From: CAZENU01 sp965222125
GTDB lineage: Bacteria > Chloroflexota > Dehalococcoidia > Lucifugimonadales > CAZENU01
DNA: 64,000 bases
Assembly: GCA_965222125.1 (NCBI GenBank)
Contig: CBDCTC010000006.1
Location: 186,001 to 250,000 of the forward strand
Direction of reading: 5' to 3'
The notes under the pieces are model-generated. The model saw nothing but the letters and a program-made list of their open reading frames with translations, searched no databases and was not told where the DNA came from. Position numbers and translations under genes: made by a program. This document shows positions 47,210 through 56,398 of this stretch, piece by piece (position 1 is the stretch's first letter; each line of letters begins with the position of its first letter).

Positions 47210-48235
47210 TCAGTCTCTCCAATCGAAGAAGACGGCCATCCAGCCCTTCGGCGACGCGACGATCATCTTGAATATTTCGTCGGCCGCCTCGGGCTGCTCG
47301 ACGTGCGTGATCAGATGGTCGACGCTCAGCTCGCCCGAGGCGATCATCCGCATTATCGTGTCACGGTCGCCGCCCGTGGTCCACGGGTAGTACTTGTGGG
47401 AGTAGTCATCGATGAAATGCGAGCCCCTGACGTCGATCTCGCGCACGAGCAGGTTGCGCAGCCGCATCTCCAGGATGCCGCGGGTGGCGCCGACGAGGAC
47501 CACCTTGCCGGCGTAGGAGGCGGAGTCTATGCAGTCGGCGAGCGACTGCGCGTTCCAGTTGGCGTGGAACAGGGTCTGCGCGCCGCGTCCGGTGATTCCC
47601 ATGATGGCGTCTGCCGCGTTGTCGGACGACAGGTCGACGGTGTGAGTCGCGCCGCTTATTTCCGCGTACCCGAGCCGCTCGGGCTCAGGATCGAGCGCGA
47701 TCACCGGGTGGGCGCCGGCGCGCCGCGCGAACGCCGCGATGAGCTGCCCTACTACACCCATCCCAAATACGGCCACCGACTCTCCGGTTTGGAGCTCGGC
47801 GCGGCGGATGGCGTGCAGCGCCACGTCGCCCAGCCTGCTGAAGCAGACCTGCTCGTCCGTCAGCTCGGGATCGACGTGCTGGACGGGCCGCACGAGGCCG
47901 TTCTCACCCTCGTGCACGGTATCCACGACGTGATGGGAGGTGTGTCTGCCGACCGCGAAGACTCGGTCACCCTCCTGGAAGTCGGCCACGCCACTCCCGA
48001 CGGCTTCGAGGCGTCCGACCGTCGTGTATCCGAGGGGCGTCTCCAAGTAGCCCAGCGGCAGGCTCGGATCGGCCTCGACCACCCCCCGAAAGCGCCTGCG
48101 CTCGCTCCCCGCGCTGACCTGGCTCCGGCTGACCCTGACCAGCACCTGCCCGGGCCCCGGCTCGGGGACGTCGAAGCTCTCCACGACGACCATCTGGCCG
48201 CCGATCACGGTCAATCTTCTGCCGGTCTCAGCCAT
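47210..48235 (-). CDS. MDR-family (zinc-independent) dehydrogenase
   Basis: 341 residues. GroES-like domain with VRVSRSQVSAGSERRRFRG, the ISxGxE-type element of dehydrogenases that lack the catalytic zinc Cys, then a Rossmann domain with VAVFGMGVVGQLIAAFAR. GDRVFAVGRHTSHHVV resembles MDR members in inositol and bacteriochlorophyll-type pathways. First gene of a unit with the Gfo/Idh/MocA gene downstream. Substrate unknown. Confidence 0.85.
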   Translation of the reverse strand: MAETGRRLTVIGGQMVVVESFDVPEPGPGQVLVRVSRSQVSAGSERRRFRGVVEADPSLPLGYLETPLGYTTVGRLEAVGSGVADFQEGDRVFAVGRHTSHHVVDTVHEGENGLVRPVQHVDPELTDEQVCFSRLGDVALHAIRRAELQTGESVAVFGMGVVGQLIAAFARRAGAHPVIALDPEPERLGYAEISGATHTVDLSSDNAADAIMGITGRGAQTLFHANWNAQSLADCIDSASYAGKVVLVGATRGILEMRLRNLLVREIDVRGSHFIDDYSHKYYPWTTGGDRDTIMRMIASGELSVDHLITHVEQPEAADEIFKMIVASPKGWMAVFFDWRD

Positions 48236-48474
48236 GCACAGCCTCTGCCCGTCTCCGAGAGTTGGCGCCGTCCGGCAAGACGGGTACGCCCGCCCAGACA
48301 GCCCGGAGCGGACGGTACCCTACGCACACGGGAAGTTCAAGATGCGGGCGCCGCCCGACTCCGCCGCAATCGGCGCGTCCGGCAAGCGTCGGGAGAAAGG
48401 AGGCGGCGGCCCGGTTGGGAGGAACGGAGAGCGGGCGGCGGGAATCGGGGATACTCGCAGGTGAGGCGGGGTGT

Positions 48475-48551
48475 GGAGGCGACGGGCGGATTCGAACCGC
48501 CGAATAGAGGTTTTGCAGACCTCCGCCTTAGACCGCTTGGCTACGTCGCCC
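48475..48551 (-). tRNA. tRNA-Cys (GCA)
   Basis: 77 nt including an encoded CCA. Acceptor GGCGACG/CGTCGCC, discriminator T as is normal for Cys, anticodon loop CTGCAAA, T-loop GGTTCGAATCC. Confidence 0.93.
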
Positions 48552-48955
48552 TGTCCATACATACTAGCGTCAGGACGCAGCGTTCGGCAAGTACGGCCGC
48601 CTCGGAGCCGGACACTTCGGCAGTCGGACACGGCGCGAATCGGGCCGGTGCCGATCAGCCTTGTCCCAGCCCTTTTGCCGGGTGTAGCCGCGGCCGATCC
48701 GGAAAATATCTCAGATTCTGTCCCATTCTGTACCTTTCCTATCTGAGCGGTGGGACACCTGCCCGAAAAATGAGACGCCCAATGTCTCACTCGCCCTATC
48801 CGGAACGGGCCACCGCTGGGCAAGGTTGGCCGCCGGTGTCTGGCCGCAGCCGTCGTGTGGGCGCCCGTGCGGGCGCGATCCATATGTAGGAAAGTGGTCG
48901 ACATGGGGGCCAGAGTAGCACGCTTGTACTATTCCGTGCAAGGGACAGGCGTATG
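48552..48955. other. Gap between tRNA-Cys and the PH-domain gene
   Basis: About 400 bases. Contains a patch rich in GAGA/TCTC words around 48710-48800 (ATATCTCAGATTCTGTCCCA and similar). No gene or clear regulatory site supported; the long frames crossing it are shadows. Confidence 0.35.
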
Positions 48956-49384
48956 CTACCGCGTCTTGGACGTGAGCAGAGCCTGGAGCAGGTAAACGTC
49001 GACACTCCGACGGAATTCTCGCTCTACCACGAGCTGGGCCCCGCTGATCCAGATTTTCAACTCTCCGTCTGGCTCGAAGTGACCGGCAGTCTCAACAGAA
49101 AAGGCGCTGATCTTGCTGTAGGGGATGCTCACCAATTTCCTCTTTGTCCCGATGATACCTTGAACTTCTTCGAGCACGAGCCGCCGGTCCGTAAAGACGT
49201 AGGAGTCGCGTCTGGTCCTGAAGGCCGCTTCGATCTGCTCACCGTCCGCGCAGACACGTTCGGCAAAATCTTGGCGGTCCTTCTCGCTCATCAGACCGGC
49301 CCACCGCTCAACGCGTTCATCACCATTGGAGATCACTCCCTGTCTAAGCTCATTGTCTTGGAATCCGGGCGGTGCCCCGAACAT
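48956..49384 (-). CDS. Bacterial PH-domain protein (PF08000 type)
   Basis: About 142 residues from ATG 49384; the true start could be further in (MSEKDRQDFAERV, 49294). The conserved part is complete: LADGEQ-like CADGEQIEAAFRTRRDSYVFTDRRLVL, then KLVSIPYSKISAFSVETAGHF, ELKIWISG and REFRRSVDVYLLQALL. These small single-domain proteins have a pleckstrin-homology fold of uncertain role. Lies between two tRNA genes, all on the minus strand. Confidence 0.85.
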   Translation of the reverse strand: MFGAPPGFQDNELRQGVISNGDERVERWAGLMSEKDRQDFAERVCADGEQIEAAFRTRRDSYVFTDRRLVLEEVQGIIGTKRKLVSIPYSKISAFSVETAGHFEPDGELKIWISGAQLVVEREFRRSVDVYLLQALLTSKTR

Positions 49385-49478
49385 GTCCCCAGACGGCCAT
49401 GTCTGGCCCAGCGCGTCAGCGGAGTGTCGGCATCGGAGCAGCAAGCCGGGGGCGGCTACACGTACGAATTCGGGGATG

Positions 49479-49566
49479 TGGTGCCGAGGAGGAGACTCGA
49501 ACTCCTACAGCCGTTACGGCCACAGCGCCCTCAACGCTGCGTGTCTACCAATTCCACCACCTCGGC
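49479..49566 (-). tRNA. tRNA-Leu (GAG)
   Basis: 88 nt including encoded CCA. Acceptor GCCGAGG/CCTCGGC, anticodon stem-loop AGCG-TTGAGGG-CGCT with anticodon GAG, long variable arm (TGGCCGTAACGGCT), T-loop GAGTTCGAGTC. Confidence 0.93.
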
Positions 49567-49634
49567 ACGGAGGGTCGACAGCTACGATCATAGCCAACCA
49601 ACGGCGAAGATGTCCATAGCATCTGCGGGGAGCG

Positions 49635-50157
49635 TAACTGTTCAGAGCTGATGGGACGGATGTCCGTTCAGACCCTGGATGCCCGCTTTCGCGGGCATGA
49701 CGGTGGGCTGTGTCTGCTGCCGGTGTCAACGCCGGAGTAGAGTGCAGTCGTCATTCCGGCATCCGAGCCGGAATCCAGGGGTGGGGCCGTCGCCGCACGA
49801 TCCGCTCGCCCTGAGTGCCCCGACGCTTCGTCGGGGTGTATCGACGGGCCCCGCACGGCTCAGTCCGTGGGCGGGGCCAGGACCAGCATTGGCGGGGAGG
49901 TTGCGTGCGCCCTTCGATACGCGCCGGTGAAGCACCGGCGCTACTCAGGGTGAGCGGGTTGTGTGGGTGCTGGAGCACCGGCGCTACTCAGGATGAGCGG
50001 GTTGTGTGCGCCCCTCAAGTCTGAACAGTTACGCGGGGAGGCAACTGTTCAGCGTTGAGGGGACGAATGTCCGTTCAGACCTCCGGATGCCCGCTTTCGC
50101 GGGCATGACGGTGGGTTGTGTCTGCCACCCGGGTCGAGTGTAGTGGTCATTCCGGAG
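49635..50157. repeat. Cluster of family C and D repeats
   Basis: Two family D units (49635-49730; 50040-50115, each with TGTCCGTTCAGACC, a GCCCGCTTTCGCGGGC hairpin and ATGACGGTGGG) surround family C units (49796-50035 with GGCGCTACTCAGG repeated). CTGAACAGTTAC...AACTGTTCAG (50018-50055) forms an inverted repeat where two units abut. No gene supported. Confidence 0.7.
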
Positions 50158-50472
50158 TTAGAACAGGCTGCGGACGGCGGCTATGATCTCGGCGTGCTTG
50201 GAGGAGGAGAGGCGGCCGACGGTGTGTCGGAAAACGCGCTCGTTGACGGTGTACAGGCGATCGGGCCTCACCCAGCTCCGGCGCCTGAGTCTTCCTCGTC
50301 TCATGTCGGCGGGCCCGATGGGTATGTGCCTGTCTCCTGCTGGCGACTTGCTGGTGATCTGGCAGAGGACCCAGTCCTGCGTCCCCACGTCGGCGACGAC
50401 CACGGCGGGCCGGACCTTGATCTCGGAGAGGTCGGTGAACGGGAACGGCGCGAGGACTACATCTCCAACCAT
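50158..50472 (-). CDS. PemK/MazF-family toxin-like protein
   Basis: 104 residues from ATG 50472. Opens MVGDVVLAPFPFTDLSEIKV-RPAVVV, the hallmark of PemK/MazF ribonucleases (substrate loop GDVVL..PF.F.D and RPA-VV), then VLCQITSKSPAGDRHIPI and SWVRPDRLYTVNERVF. These toxins cleave mRNA and are usually preceded by an antitoxin gene. Here the preceding gene is the restriction-modification enzyme, whose last five codons plus stop overlap the toxin start by 16 bases; no separate antitoxin is visible. Confidence 0.9.
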   Translation of the reverse strand: MVGDVVLAPFPFTDLSEIKVRPAVVVADVGTQDWVLCQITSKSPAGDRHIPIGPADMRRGRLRRRSWVRPDRLYTVNERVFRHTVGRLSSSKHAEIIAAVRSLF

Positions 50473-53400
50473 TGCTTCAGCCACTCCTCGTCCTCGGGCT
50501 CGCTGAACATCGCTTCCACGCCCATCATCGACCACTCGTGCTTGTCGCGGTCGCCGTAGACCACGAGGTAGCCGTCCTCCCAGTAGGCCATGCCGTCGAC
50601 TATGTCCATCGTCTTGACGCTGACGGCGCAAACGCGCATCAGCAGGTCGATGACGCGCTCCTTGTGGTCGGCGAAGCGGTAGGTGTCGAAGCGGGCGCGG
50701 ATGGTGGGGTCGCGGGGCTTCTTCTCCTTGTACTGGTCCAGCACCCACTCCAGGGCGGAGCGGTTGCCCAGGCGGTAGCGCCAGGCGTCGGAGGGCACAC
50801 CGGCCAGGCTGGTCTGGTCGTCCAGCGTGATGATGCCGCGCTCTTTGTCGGCGCGGAGCCGGGGGCGGGGCGGTTCACCCTCACCCCAGCCCTCTCCCGT
50901 CGAGGGAGAGGGGGTAGGCGGTTCACCCTCACCCCGGCCCTCTCCCGTCGAGGGAGAGGGAGTATGCGGTTCACCCTCACCCCAGCCCTCTCCCGTCGAG
51001 GGAGAGGGGGAAGATGGAGCGCGTTCGGTGGCGGCGTAGCCGGCGGGGGCGGTTGTCTCCCTGACGGATGAGTGCTGGGCCGGCGGCGACTTCTCGACGC
51101 GCTTCAGCGGGTAGGGCTCGGCCGACTCGAAGCCGAGGTGGAGGTCGAGCAGCTCGCGGCCCATGCGGGCCCAGATGTCGAACTCGTGGTAGAGCGGCAG
51201 GCGGGGGAACTCGCGCAGCAGGTCGTTGGCGTAGTCGTAGCGGTAAACGGGGTCGTGCAGCACGGCGTAGGTATAGGCGAAGATGTCCTCGGCGCCGATG
51301 CCGTCCGGGTAGGTCTTCTTGAAGTGCTCGCCCCACTCTTTCCGGTAGTGGTCGTTGATGCGTCGGATGCCCCACTCGGTGATGTTGCTGACGCGCTCAC
51401 CCTCCGAGGTGTACCGGTACAGTGGCAAGCATTGCATACTGTCGATTAGCAGGGAGAGCGAGGGCAACTGGTCGGTGGCAATCGCGGAGAATCTCGGCCG
51501 TCCACCAGGTGCGAGGAAGCAGATGACCTTGTTGGGCTGCTTGAAGTCCGCCCCGAACATCTCATTGTGATTCCGCGTGAGCCTGTCATTCATGATCACT
51601 TCGGCAAAGTAGTGCTTTGTAACGAATGGGCGATACAGCGATTGAAGTCGGTTCGCGTCACTATAGGCTATGTGCTCTCCACCTTGAAATATGTCGCGTA
51701 GGGTACTGCTCCACTTGATAACTGGCGGGTAGGAACGATCGTTGTTGTCCAGCAGTGCATTGTATGTGTCGGCAAAAAACAGCGCCTTGTTTCTCAGACG
51801 ATCAGCATCAAAGTCGTAAACCCAATCGTCCCGGTTAGTCTTCACGCCGTTGGAGAACAACCCAAAGACCGCCTGCTCATCATCAACTGCTTTGGCTAAC
51901 TTGGTCTGCTTGTCAGCAAGAGGTATCAAGCCACCGAAGTCGGGATTGCCTCGATTAAGCCAGCTGCCGTGCTTGTCAGGTGTGACGCCATCGAACTCAA
52001 TAGTCTTGAGGTCCGCTTTGCCCAGATACGCCAGCTTTTCGGCCGCAATCTCGGCGTCCTCACGCTTGGCATAATGTATATTGCACTCGCCGACCTTGGA
52101 CTTCTCTCGTACGAAGAACCCGATGCCAACCCCAGTTTGTATGCCAAACACATTGTGCGTCGTACCCGAAATCTTCGGATTGCGGCGCACATCTGACCCT
52201 AGGTCCAATAGGTAAATATCACTGAATTCTCGTGCTGCGACTCTACGGAAACCATCGTCCTGTCGAGTATCTATATACGCCCTGTTGGTGACGAACGCGA
52301 CGATCCCATCATCTGCCAGCCGGTCTGAGGCCCAACGAATAAACCGCTTGTACATATCGTACTGGTGCGTCTTCTGCGCAGTGCTCTCCTCTATGTATGT
52401 GTCCCTGATGCGGCGGTCAATCTCGGGATATTCGCGATTTGCGCCTCCGTCACCCCAAAGGGTTGCGCTGTCGTTGTAGGGCGGGTTGCCGATGATGACG
52501 CTGATGGTCTTCTCGTTCTGCTCCTGGACGCGCATCCAGTTTTCCGTCGAAAGGCCGCCCAGGTTGAAGGCGCTCTGCCGCTGCACCGCGCCGCTCGTCG
52601 CGCCCGTCGCCTGCCAGTCCATGTTGTCCAGCGTGTCGACGAAGCAGAGGTTCGGGAACACCTGGTAGCGGCCCGTCCTCTCCCGGTAGGTGTACTCGAT
52701 GTTCAGGTTGGCGATGTAGTAGGGCAGGATCGCCACCTCGTTGGCGTGTATCTCGTTGAGGTACTTGTACTCGAGCCGGTCGTCCGGCAGGTAGTCGATG
52801 AGGCTGGTGACGAAGGTGCCCGTGCCGGTCGCCGGGTCGAGTATCTGGACGTTGTCGTCGGCCAAGGTGCGCCCGAAGTGCTTCCGCAGCAGGTGGTCCG
52901 CGCCACGGATTATGAAGTCCACGACCTCGTTGGGCGTGTAGACGACACCGAGCCTGTCGGCGGCGGCCGGGTTGTACGCCTTGTAGAAGTCCTCGTAGAC
53001 GGCCTTCAGGAAGCCCTGCTTCTCGGCGTAGTCGGCGATGTCGTCGGCGGCTCTCCCGATGGCGCCGTAGTACGTGCGCAGCCGGTCTATGGCCTGGCGG
53101 CGCACGTCGCCGGTGAAGAAGGTCTGCTCCAGCCCGTCGAGCCGCTGGGCGATGTCGTTCTCGCGGTGGAACTGGTCTTCGGCGAAGACGCGCAGGAAGA
53201 TGTCCTTCGTCAGGATGTGCTGGAGCAGCATCTCGCGCACGTCGGCGGCCGACACCTCGGGGCTGATGGACTGCCTGCACAGCTCCAGGAAGCCGGCGGC
53301 GGCGGCCATGTAGTCATGGTTCTCGGCCTCGGCCTCCTCGACGGCCTCCCGCAGGTTCTCGAGGACGGCGGGCAGATCGGCCTTGAACTGCTCCTGCGCC

Positions 53401-53852
53401 TCCCTGAACTCCTCGATCTGCGGCAGCTCGTAGTCCAGGAAGCGGCGGATGAGCCGGTGAAGGTCGCCGGGGCGGGCCATGTTGGCCCGCATTGCCTCTT
53501 CGCGGTTCTGGATGAGGACGGCGGTCAGGGAGTCCTCGAAGATGATGTTGTCGCGGGGGTAGCCGCGGTCGAACTTGCGCGTGATCTCGGAGTCGAGGTG
53601 GTCGTGGGAGTCCTTGGCCTCCCAGTAGCCTCGGGCCATGCGCAGGGTGTCTTTCACCGTGCCGTCGGGCACGACGCCTGAGGGGACGGGCAGCTCTGGA
53701 ACGAGCCTCAGCCTCTCCCTGTGGTCGCCGCAGTAGGCGTCCAGGCAGTTCTGGAACGCGGGCCTGATGTTCAGCTCGCTGTCGGAGCCGCCGTAGTCGA
53801 TCAGCTCCTGCTTGGCCGCGTAGTAGTGCTCTATGTGAGGGTAGGCGGGCAT
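50457..53852 (-). CDS. Single-polypeptide restriction-modification enzyme (type ISP-like)
   Basis: 1131 residues from ATG 53852 (MPAYPHIEHYYAAKQELIDYG); the open frame above it comes from intergenic repeats. The N-terminal third is helical and nuclease-like; the N6-adenine methylase core follows with motif I LDPATGTGTFVTS (about 339) and motif IV NPPY (about 454), then a target-recognition region (about 520-810) whose DNA is visibly AT-richer than the rest. The C-terminal part (YTYAVLHDPVYRYDYANDLL) is typical of the family. Residues about 947-994 are three 16-residue repeats derived from a REP-type DNA repeat. The last 45 residues (AYWEDGYLVVYGDRDKHEW onward) lie beyond the usual family end. 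Overlaps the toxin gene. Confidence 0.9.
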   Translation of the reverse strand: MPAYPHIEHYYAAKQELIDYGGSDSELNIRPAFQNCLDAYCGDHRERLRLVPELPVPSGVVPDGTVKDTLRMARGYWEAKDSHDHLDSEITRKFDRGYPRDNIIFEDSLTAVLIQNREEAMRANMARPGDLHRLIRRFLDYELPQIEEFREAQEQFKADLPAVLENLREAVEEAEAENHDYMAAAAGFLELCRQSISPEVSAADVREMLLQHILTKDIFLRVFAEDQFHRENDIAQRLDGLEQTFFTGDVRRQAIDRLRTYYGAIGRAADDIADYAEKQGFLKAVYEDFYKAYNPAAADRLGVVYTPNEVVDFIIRGADHLLRKHFGRTLADDNVQILDPATGTGTFVTSLIDYLPDDRLEYKYLNEIHANEVAILPYYIANLNIEYTYRERTGRYQVFPNLCFVDTLDNMDWQATGATSGAVQRQSAFNLGGLSTENWMRVQEQNEKTISVIIGNPPYNDSATLWGDGGANREYPEIDRRIRDTYIEESTAQKTHQYDMYKRFIRWASDRLADDGIVAFVTNRAYIDTRQDDGFRRVAAREFSDIYLLDLGSDVRRNPKISGTTHNVFGIQTGVGIGFFVREKSKVGECNIHYAKREDAEIAAEKLAYLGKADLKTIEFDGVTPDKHGSWLNRGNPDFGGLIPLADKQTKLAKAVDDEQAVFGLFSNGVKTNRDDWVYDFDADRLRNKALFFADTYNALLDNNDRSYPPVIKWSSTLRDIFQGGEHIAYSDANRLQSLYRPFVTKHYFAEVIMNDRLTRNHNEMFGADFKQPNKVICFLAPGGRPRFSAIATDQLPSLSLLIDSMQCLPLYRYTSEGERVSNITEWGIRRINDHYRKEWGEHFKKTYPDGIGAEDIFAYTYAVLHDPVYRYDYANDLLREFPRLPLYHEFDIWARMGRELLDLHLGFESAEPYPLKRVEKSPPAQHSSVRETTAPAGYAATERAPSSPSPSTGEGWGEGEPHTPSPSTGEGRGEGEPPTPSPSTGEGWGEGEPPRPRLRADKERGIITLDDQTSLAGVPSDAWRYRLGNRSALEWVLDQYKEKKPRDPTIRARFDTYRFADHKERVIDLLMRVCAVSVKTMDIVDGMAYWEDGYLVVYGDRDKHEWSMMGVEAMFSEPEDEEWLKQWLEM
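50871..51014 (-). repeat. Three in-frame copies of REP-type family B in the R-M gene
   Basis: Units start at 50871, 50919 and 50967; period 48 bp, so each adds 16 residues (PSPSTGEGWGEGEP pattern). DNA signature CGGTTCACCCTCACCCCAGC then CCTCTCCCGTCGAGGGAGAG. Same family as the intergenic copies at 15508 and 22351. Confidence 0.9.
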
Positions 53853-54335
53853 GGGAAAAAGGATACAGGGGGGTAGTGGATTGTGGATAGTGGGTAGTGG
53901 ATAGTTAAGCGGCCAGAGGGCCAGGGGATGGCGGGTGGCCTGTGCCGAGAGGTCGCCGGCGGCAGGAAAATCGACACTCTCTGGACCTTCAGCCTCACTG
54001 CACAACCGGTTACATGGTGCCTCTACGGGCCCGAGGCGGGTGGGATGCGGATGTCATCGCGCAAATGCGGCTATCGACGCTGGCCCGGCGAGGATGCGAA
54101 CAGGTCTATGACGCGGGGTCCGATCAACGAAGCGCAGCACGCTCGTAGAAGGCTTCCCGGGGGAGGTTGTCGGCGATGCGCAGCCCACCGCCGTTCGCGG
54201 TGATCTCCTCGATCACGTCGTTCATTTGTCGGCGGCGGCGCTCGAACTCATCGTTCCGGCTGAGACGCCGATGGCTACGTCGCGTCCCTCCCTCTTCACT
54301 CTTCACTATCCACTATCCCACTATCCACCACTCCC
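53853..54335. other. Gap with low-complexity tracts and a gene remnant
   Basis: TAGTGGATTGTGGATAGTGG at 53874-53893 and CACTATCCACTATCCCACTA at 54304-54323 are two copies of one tract in opposite orientation. Between them a 33-codon minus-strand frame (54124-54225, ATG; VIEEITANGGGLRIADNLP) looks like the remnant of a gene I cannot identify. Confidence 0.4.
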
Positions 54336-55133
54336 TCAGTTCATGTGGGAGCCGCCGCTGACGTTGATGGCCTGGCCGGTGATGTTCTTCGCGAGGTCGC
54401 TGGCGAGGAACGCGGCCAGGTTGCCGATGTCCTCGGGCGTCTGCTCGCGGCCCAGCGGGATGCGGTCCTGCACCACGCTGTCGAATATCTCCCTGGGTGT
54501 CAGGCCCTCGTACTTCGCGTTGCGCGTCCAACGCGTCGAGATACGCTCCCACATCGGCGTCCAGAGCAGGCTCGGGCAGATCGAGTTCACGGTGATGTCG
54601 AAGGGCGCCAGCGCCAGCGCCTGGTCCTGAGTGAGGATGATGACTCCCGACTTGGACACGCTGTAGGGCGCGCTCGTCCCGGTCGCGATCCTCCCCGCCA
54701 CCGACGCTATGTTGACGATCCTGCCGTGCCGCCGCGATTTCATGTGTACGATCACGGCGTTCGTTACGCGCACTATGCCCTTGACGTTCACCTCGAAGAT
54801 CTGGTCCCAGTCGTCCCAGGTGAACTCGTCCCGCTCCTCCCAGCCGCGGGCGCCGATTATCCCCGCGTTGTTGACGAGGATGTCGATGCGCCCGAACTCC
54901 CCAATGACCGAGTCGACGGCCGCGTCGACCGACTCCTGGTTGGTCACGTCGATACGCACGCCGAGCGACCTGCGACCCGGGCCCGCTATCGCGGCCGATG
55001 TCTCCTCTGCCTCGCCCTGGTTGATGTCGCCCGCGACCACGTCGGCGCCGCAGCGCGCGAGCGCCGCGGCTATGCCCCGTCCGATGCCTCGTCCGCCGCC
55101 CGTGACCAGCGCCACCCTGTCGCGAAGGTCCAT
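54336..55133 (-). CDS. SDR-family oxidoreductase
   Basis: 265 residues from ATG 55133. Cofactor motif TGGGRGIGRGIA, NNAG, catalytic Ser in NIASVAGRIA, and an intact YxxxK (PYSVSKSGV). An Asp after the second strand (VAGDIN) suggests NAD preference. Ends with ITGQAINVSGGSHMN, the classic SDR C-terminus. Unlike the SDR at 6181, all catalytic residues are present. Divergent from the 6-phosphogluconate dehydrogenase gene across a family C repeat. Substrate unknown. Confidence 0.92.
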   Translation of the reverse strand: MDLRDRVALVTGGGRGIGRGIAAALARCGADVVAGDINQGEAEETSAAIAGPGRRSLGVRIDVTNQESVDAAVDSVIGEFGRIDILVNNAGIIGARGWEERDEFTWDDWDQIFEVNVKGIVRVTNAVIVHMKSRRHGRIVNIASVAGRIATGTSAPYSVSKSGVIILTQDQALALAPFDITVNSICPSLLWTPMWERISTRWTRNAKYEGLTPREIFDSVVQDRIPLGREQTPEDIGNLAAFLASDLAKNITGQAINVSGGSHMN

Positions 55134-55248
55134 TTTCAGCGCTCCCTGATCTATCCGGATCGTTGCTGCGCGGTCGCGGATTATATCACGCGATTGCCAT
55201 TCGCCCCGGCCGCCGCAGGTCGGTGGGGTCGACACCGGGATTGGCGGG

Positions 55249-55305
55249 AAGGTTGTCTGCGCCCTGAGTAGCGGGTTGTGTGGGCCCCTCAGTCTGAACA
55301 GGTAC
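55249..55305. repeat. Dispersed repeat family C, truncated
   Basis: CTGCGCCCTGAGTAGCGGGT, then TGTGTGGGCCCCTCAGTCTG and AACAGGTACC; central hairpin deleted. Confidence 0.6.
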
Positions 55306-55387
55306 CCTACGTTTCTGTGCTGGCGGGAGGCTGCGGTCCCTGTGCTACACTTCCGGCTGGACTTAACGACGCGGCTATGAGGTGCCC

Positions 55388-56296
55388 ATGGAGCTCGGAA
55401 TGATCGGCCTGGGCCGAATGGGCGGCAACATGACGCGACGCCTTCTCCGAGGAGGCCACCGCGTCGTCGTCTTCGACCCCGACCCGGAGGCCGCATCCGC
55501 CCTCGCGTCCGACGGCGCCGTCCCCGCGGACTCGATCGACGACATGGTCGGCAAGCTGTCTACGCCGCGCGCGATCTGGACGATGGTGCCGGCCGGCGAG
55601 GCGACGGAGGCGGCGCTCGACCGGGCCGCCGACCTGCTCTCCCCCGGCGACGTCGTCATCGACGGCGGCAACTCCAACTACAAGGACAGCGCCCGCCGCG
55701 CCGCCGCTCTCGAACGCCGCGGAATTCACCTTCTCGACGTAGGCACCAGCGGCGGCGTCTGGGGTCTGACGGAGGGTTACTGCATGATGATCGGCGGAGA
55801 CCACGAGCAGTTCGAGCGGCTCCTGCCCGTCTTCCGCACGCTGGCGCCGCCCGAAGACCGCGGCTACGTCCACACGGGGCCGTCCGGCTCCGGCCACTTC
55901 GTCAAGATGGTCCACAACGGCATAGAGTACGGGCTGATGCAGGCGTACGCAGAGGGCTTCGAGCTGATGCGGGCCAAGTCCGAATTCGACCTCGACCTGC
56001 CCGAGATCGCCGAGACCTGGCGCTCGGGCAGCGTCGTCCGGTCGTGGCTCCTCGACCTGACGGCGGAAGCGCTCCGCGAGGACCCCGCCCTCGAGGGCAT
56101 TCAGGCCTACGTCGAGGACTCGGGCGAGGGACGCTGGGCCGTCGAGGAGTCGGTGGAGCTGGCCGTGCCCGTCCCGGTCATCGCGATGGCGCTCCAGGCG
56201 CGCTTCCGGTCCCGGCAGGACCAGCCGTTCGGCGCTCGTCTGCTCGCGGCGATGCGGAACCGGTTCGGCGGCCACGCGGTCAGATCCGCGGGCTAG
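55388..56296 (+). CDS. gnd: 6-phosphogluconate dehydrogenase, decarboxylating (short form)
   Basis: 302 residues from ATG 55388 with GAGGTG upstream. Oxidative decarboxylation of 6-phosphogluconate to ribulose 5-phosphate. Short (YqeC/GndA-like) class. Rossmann motif GLGRMGGNMTRRLL, substrate block DGGNSNYKDS, GTSGGVWGLTEGYCMMIGG, and the catalytic Lys in HFVKMVHNGIEYG. The length agrees with this class, not with the 470-residue class. Trehalose-6-phosphate synthase follows on the same strand after about 100 bases. Confidence 0.94.
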   Translation: MELGMIGLGRMGGNMTRRLLRGGHRVVVFDPDPEAASALASDGAVPADSIDDMVGKLSTPRAIWTMVPAGEATEAALDRAADLLSPGDVVIDGGNSNYKDSARRAAALERRGIHLLDVGTSGGVWGLTEGYCMMIGGDHEQFERLLPVFRTLAPPEDRGYVHTGPSGSGHFVKMVHNGIEYGLMQAYAEGFELMRAKSEFDLDLPEIAETWRSGSVVRSWLLDLTAEALREDPALEGIQAYVEDSGEGRWAVEESVELAVPVPVIAMALQARFRSRQDQPFGARLLAAMRNRFGGHAVRSAG

Positions 56297-56398
56297 ATGG
56301 CGCATAGGGCACGACGGACACGACCCGGCGCGTGGGCGTCGATACGGCGAATCGAGTCTGACCGGCGCCGGTCCGGCCGGCCGAACGTGAGGTAGACG

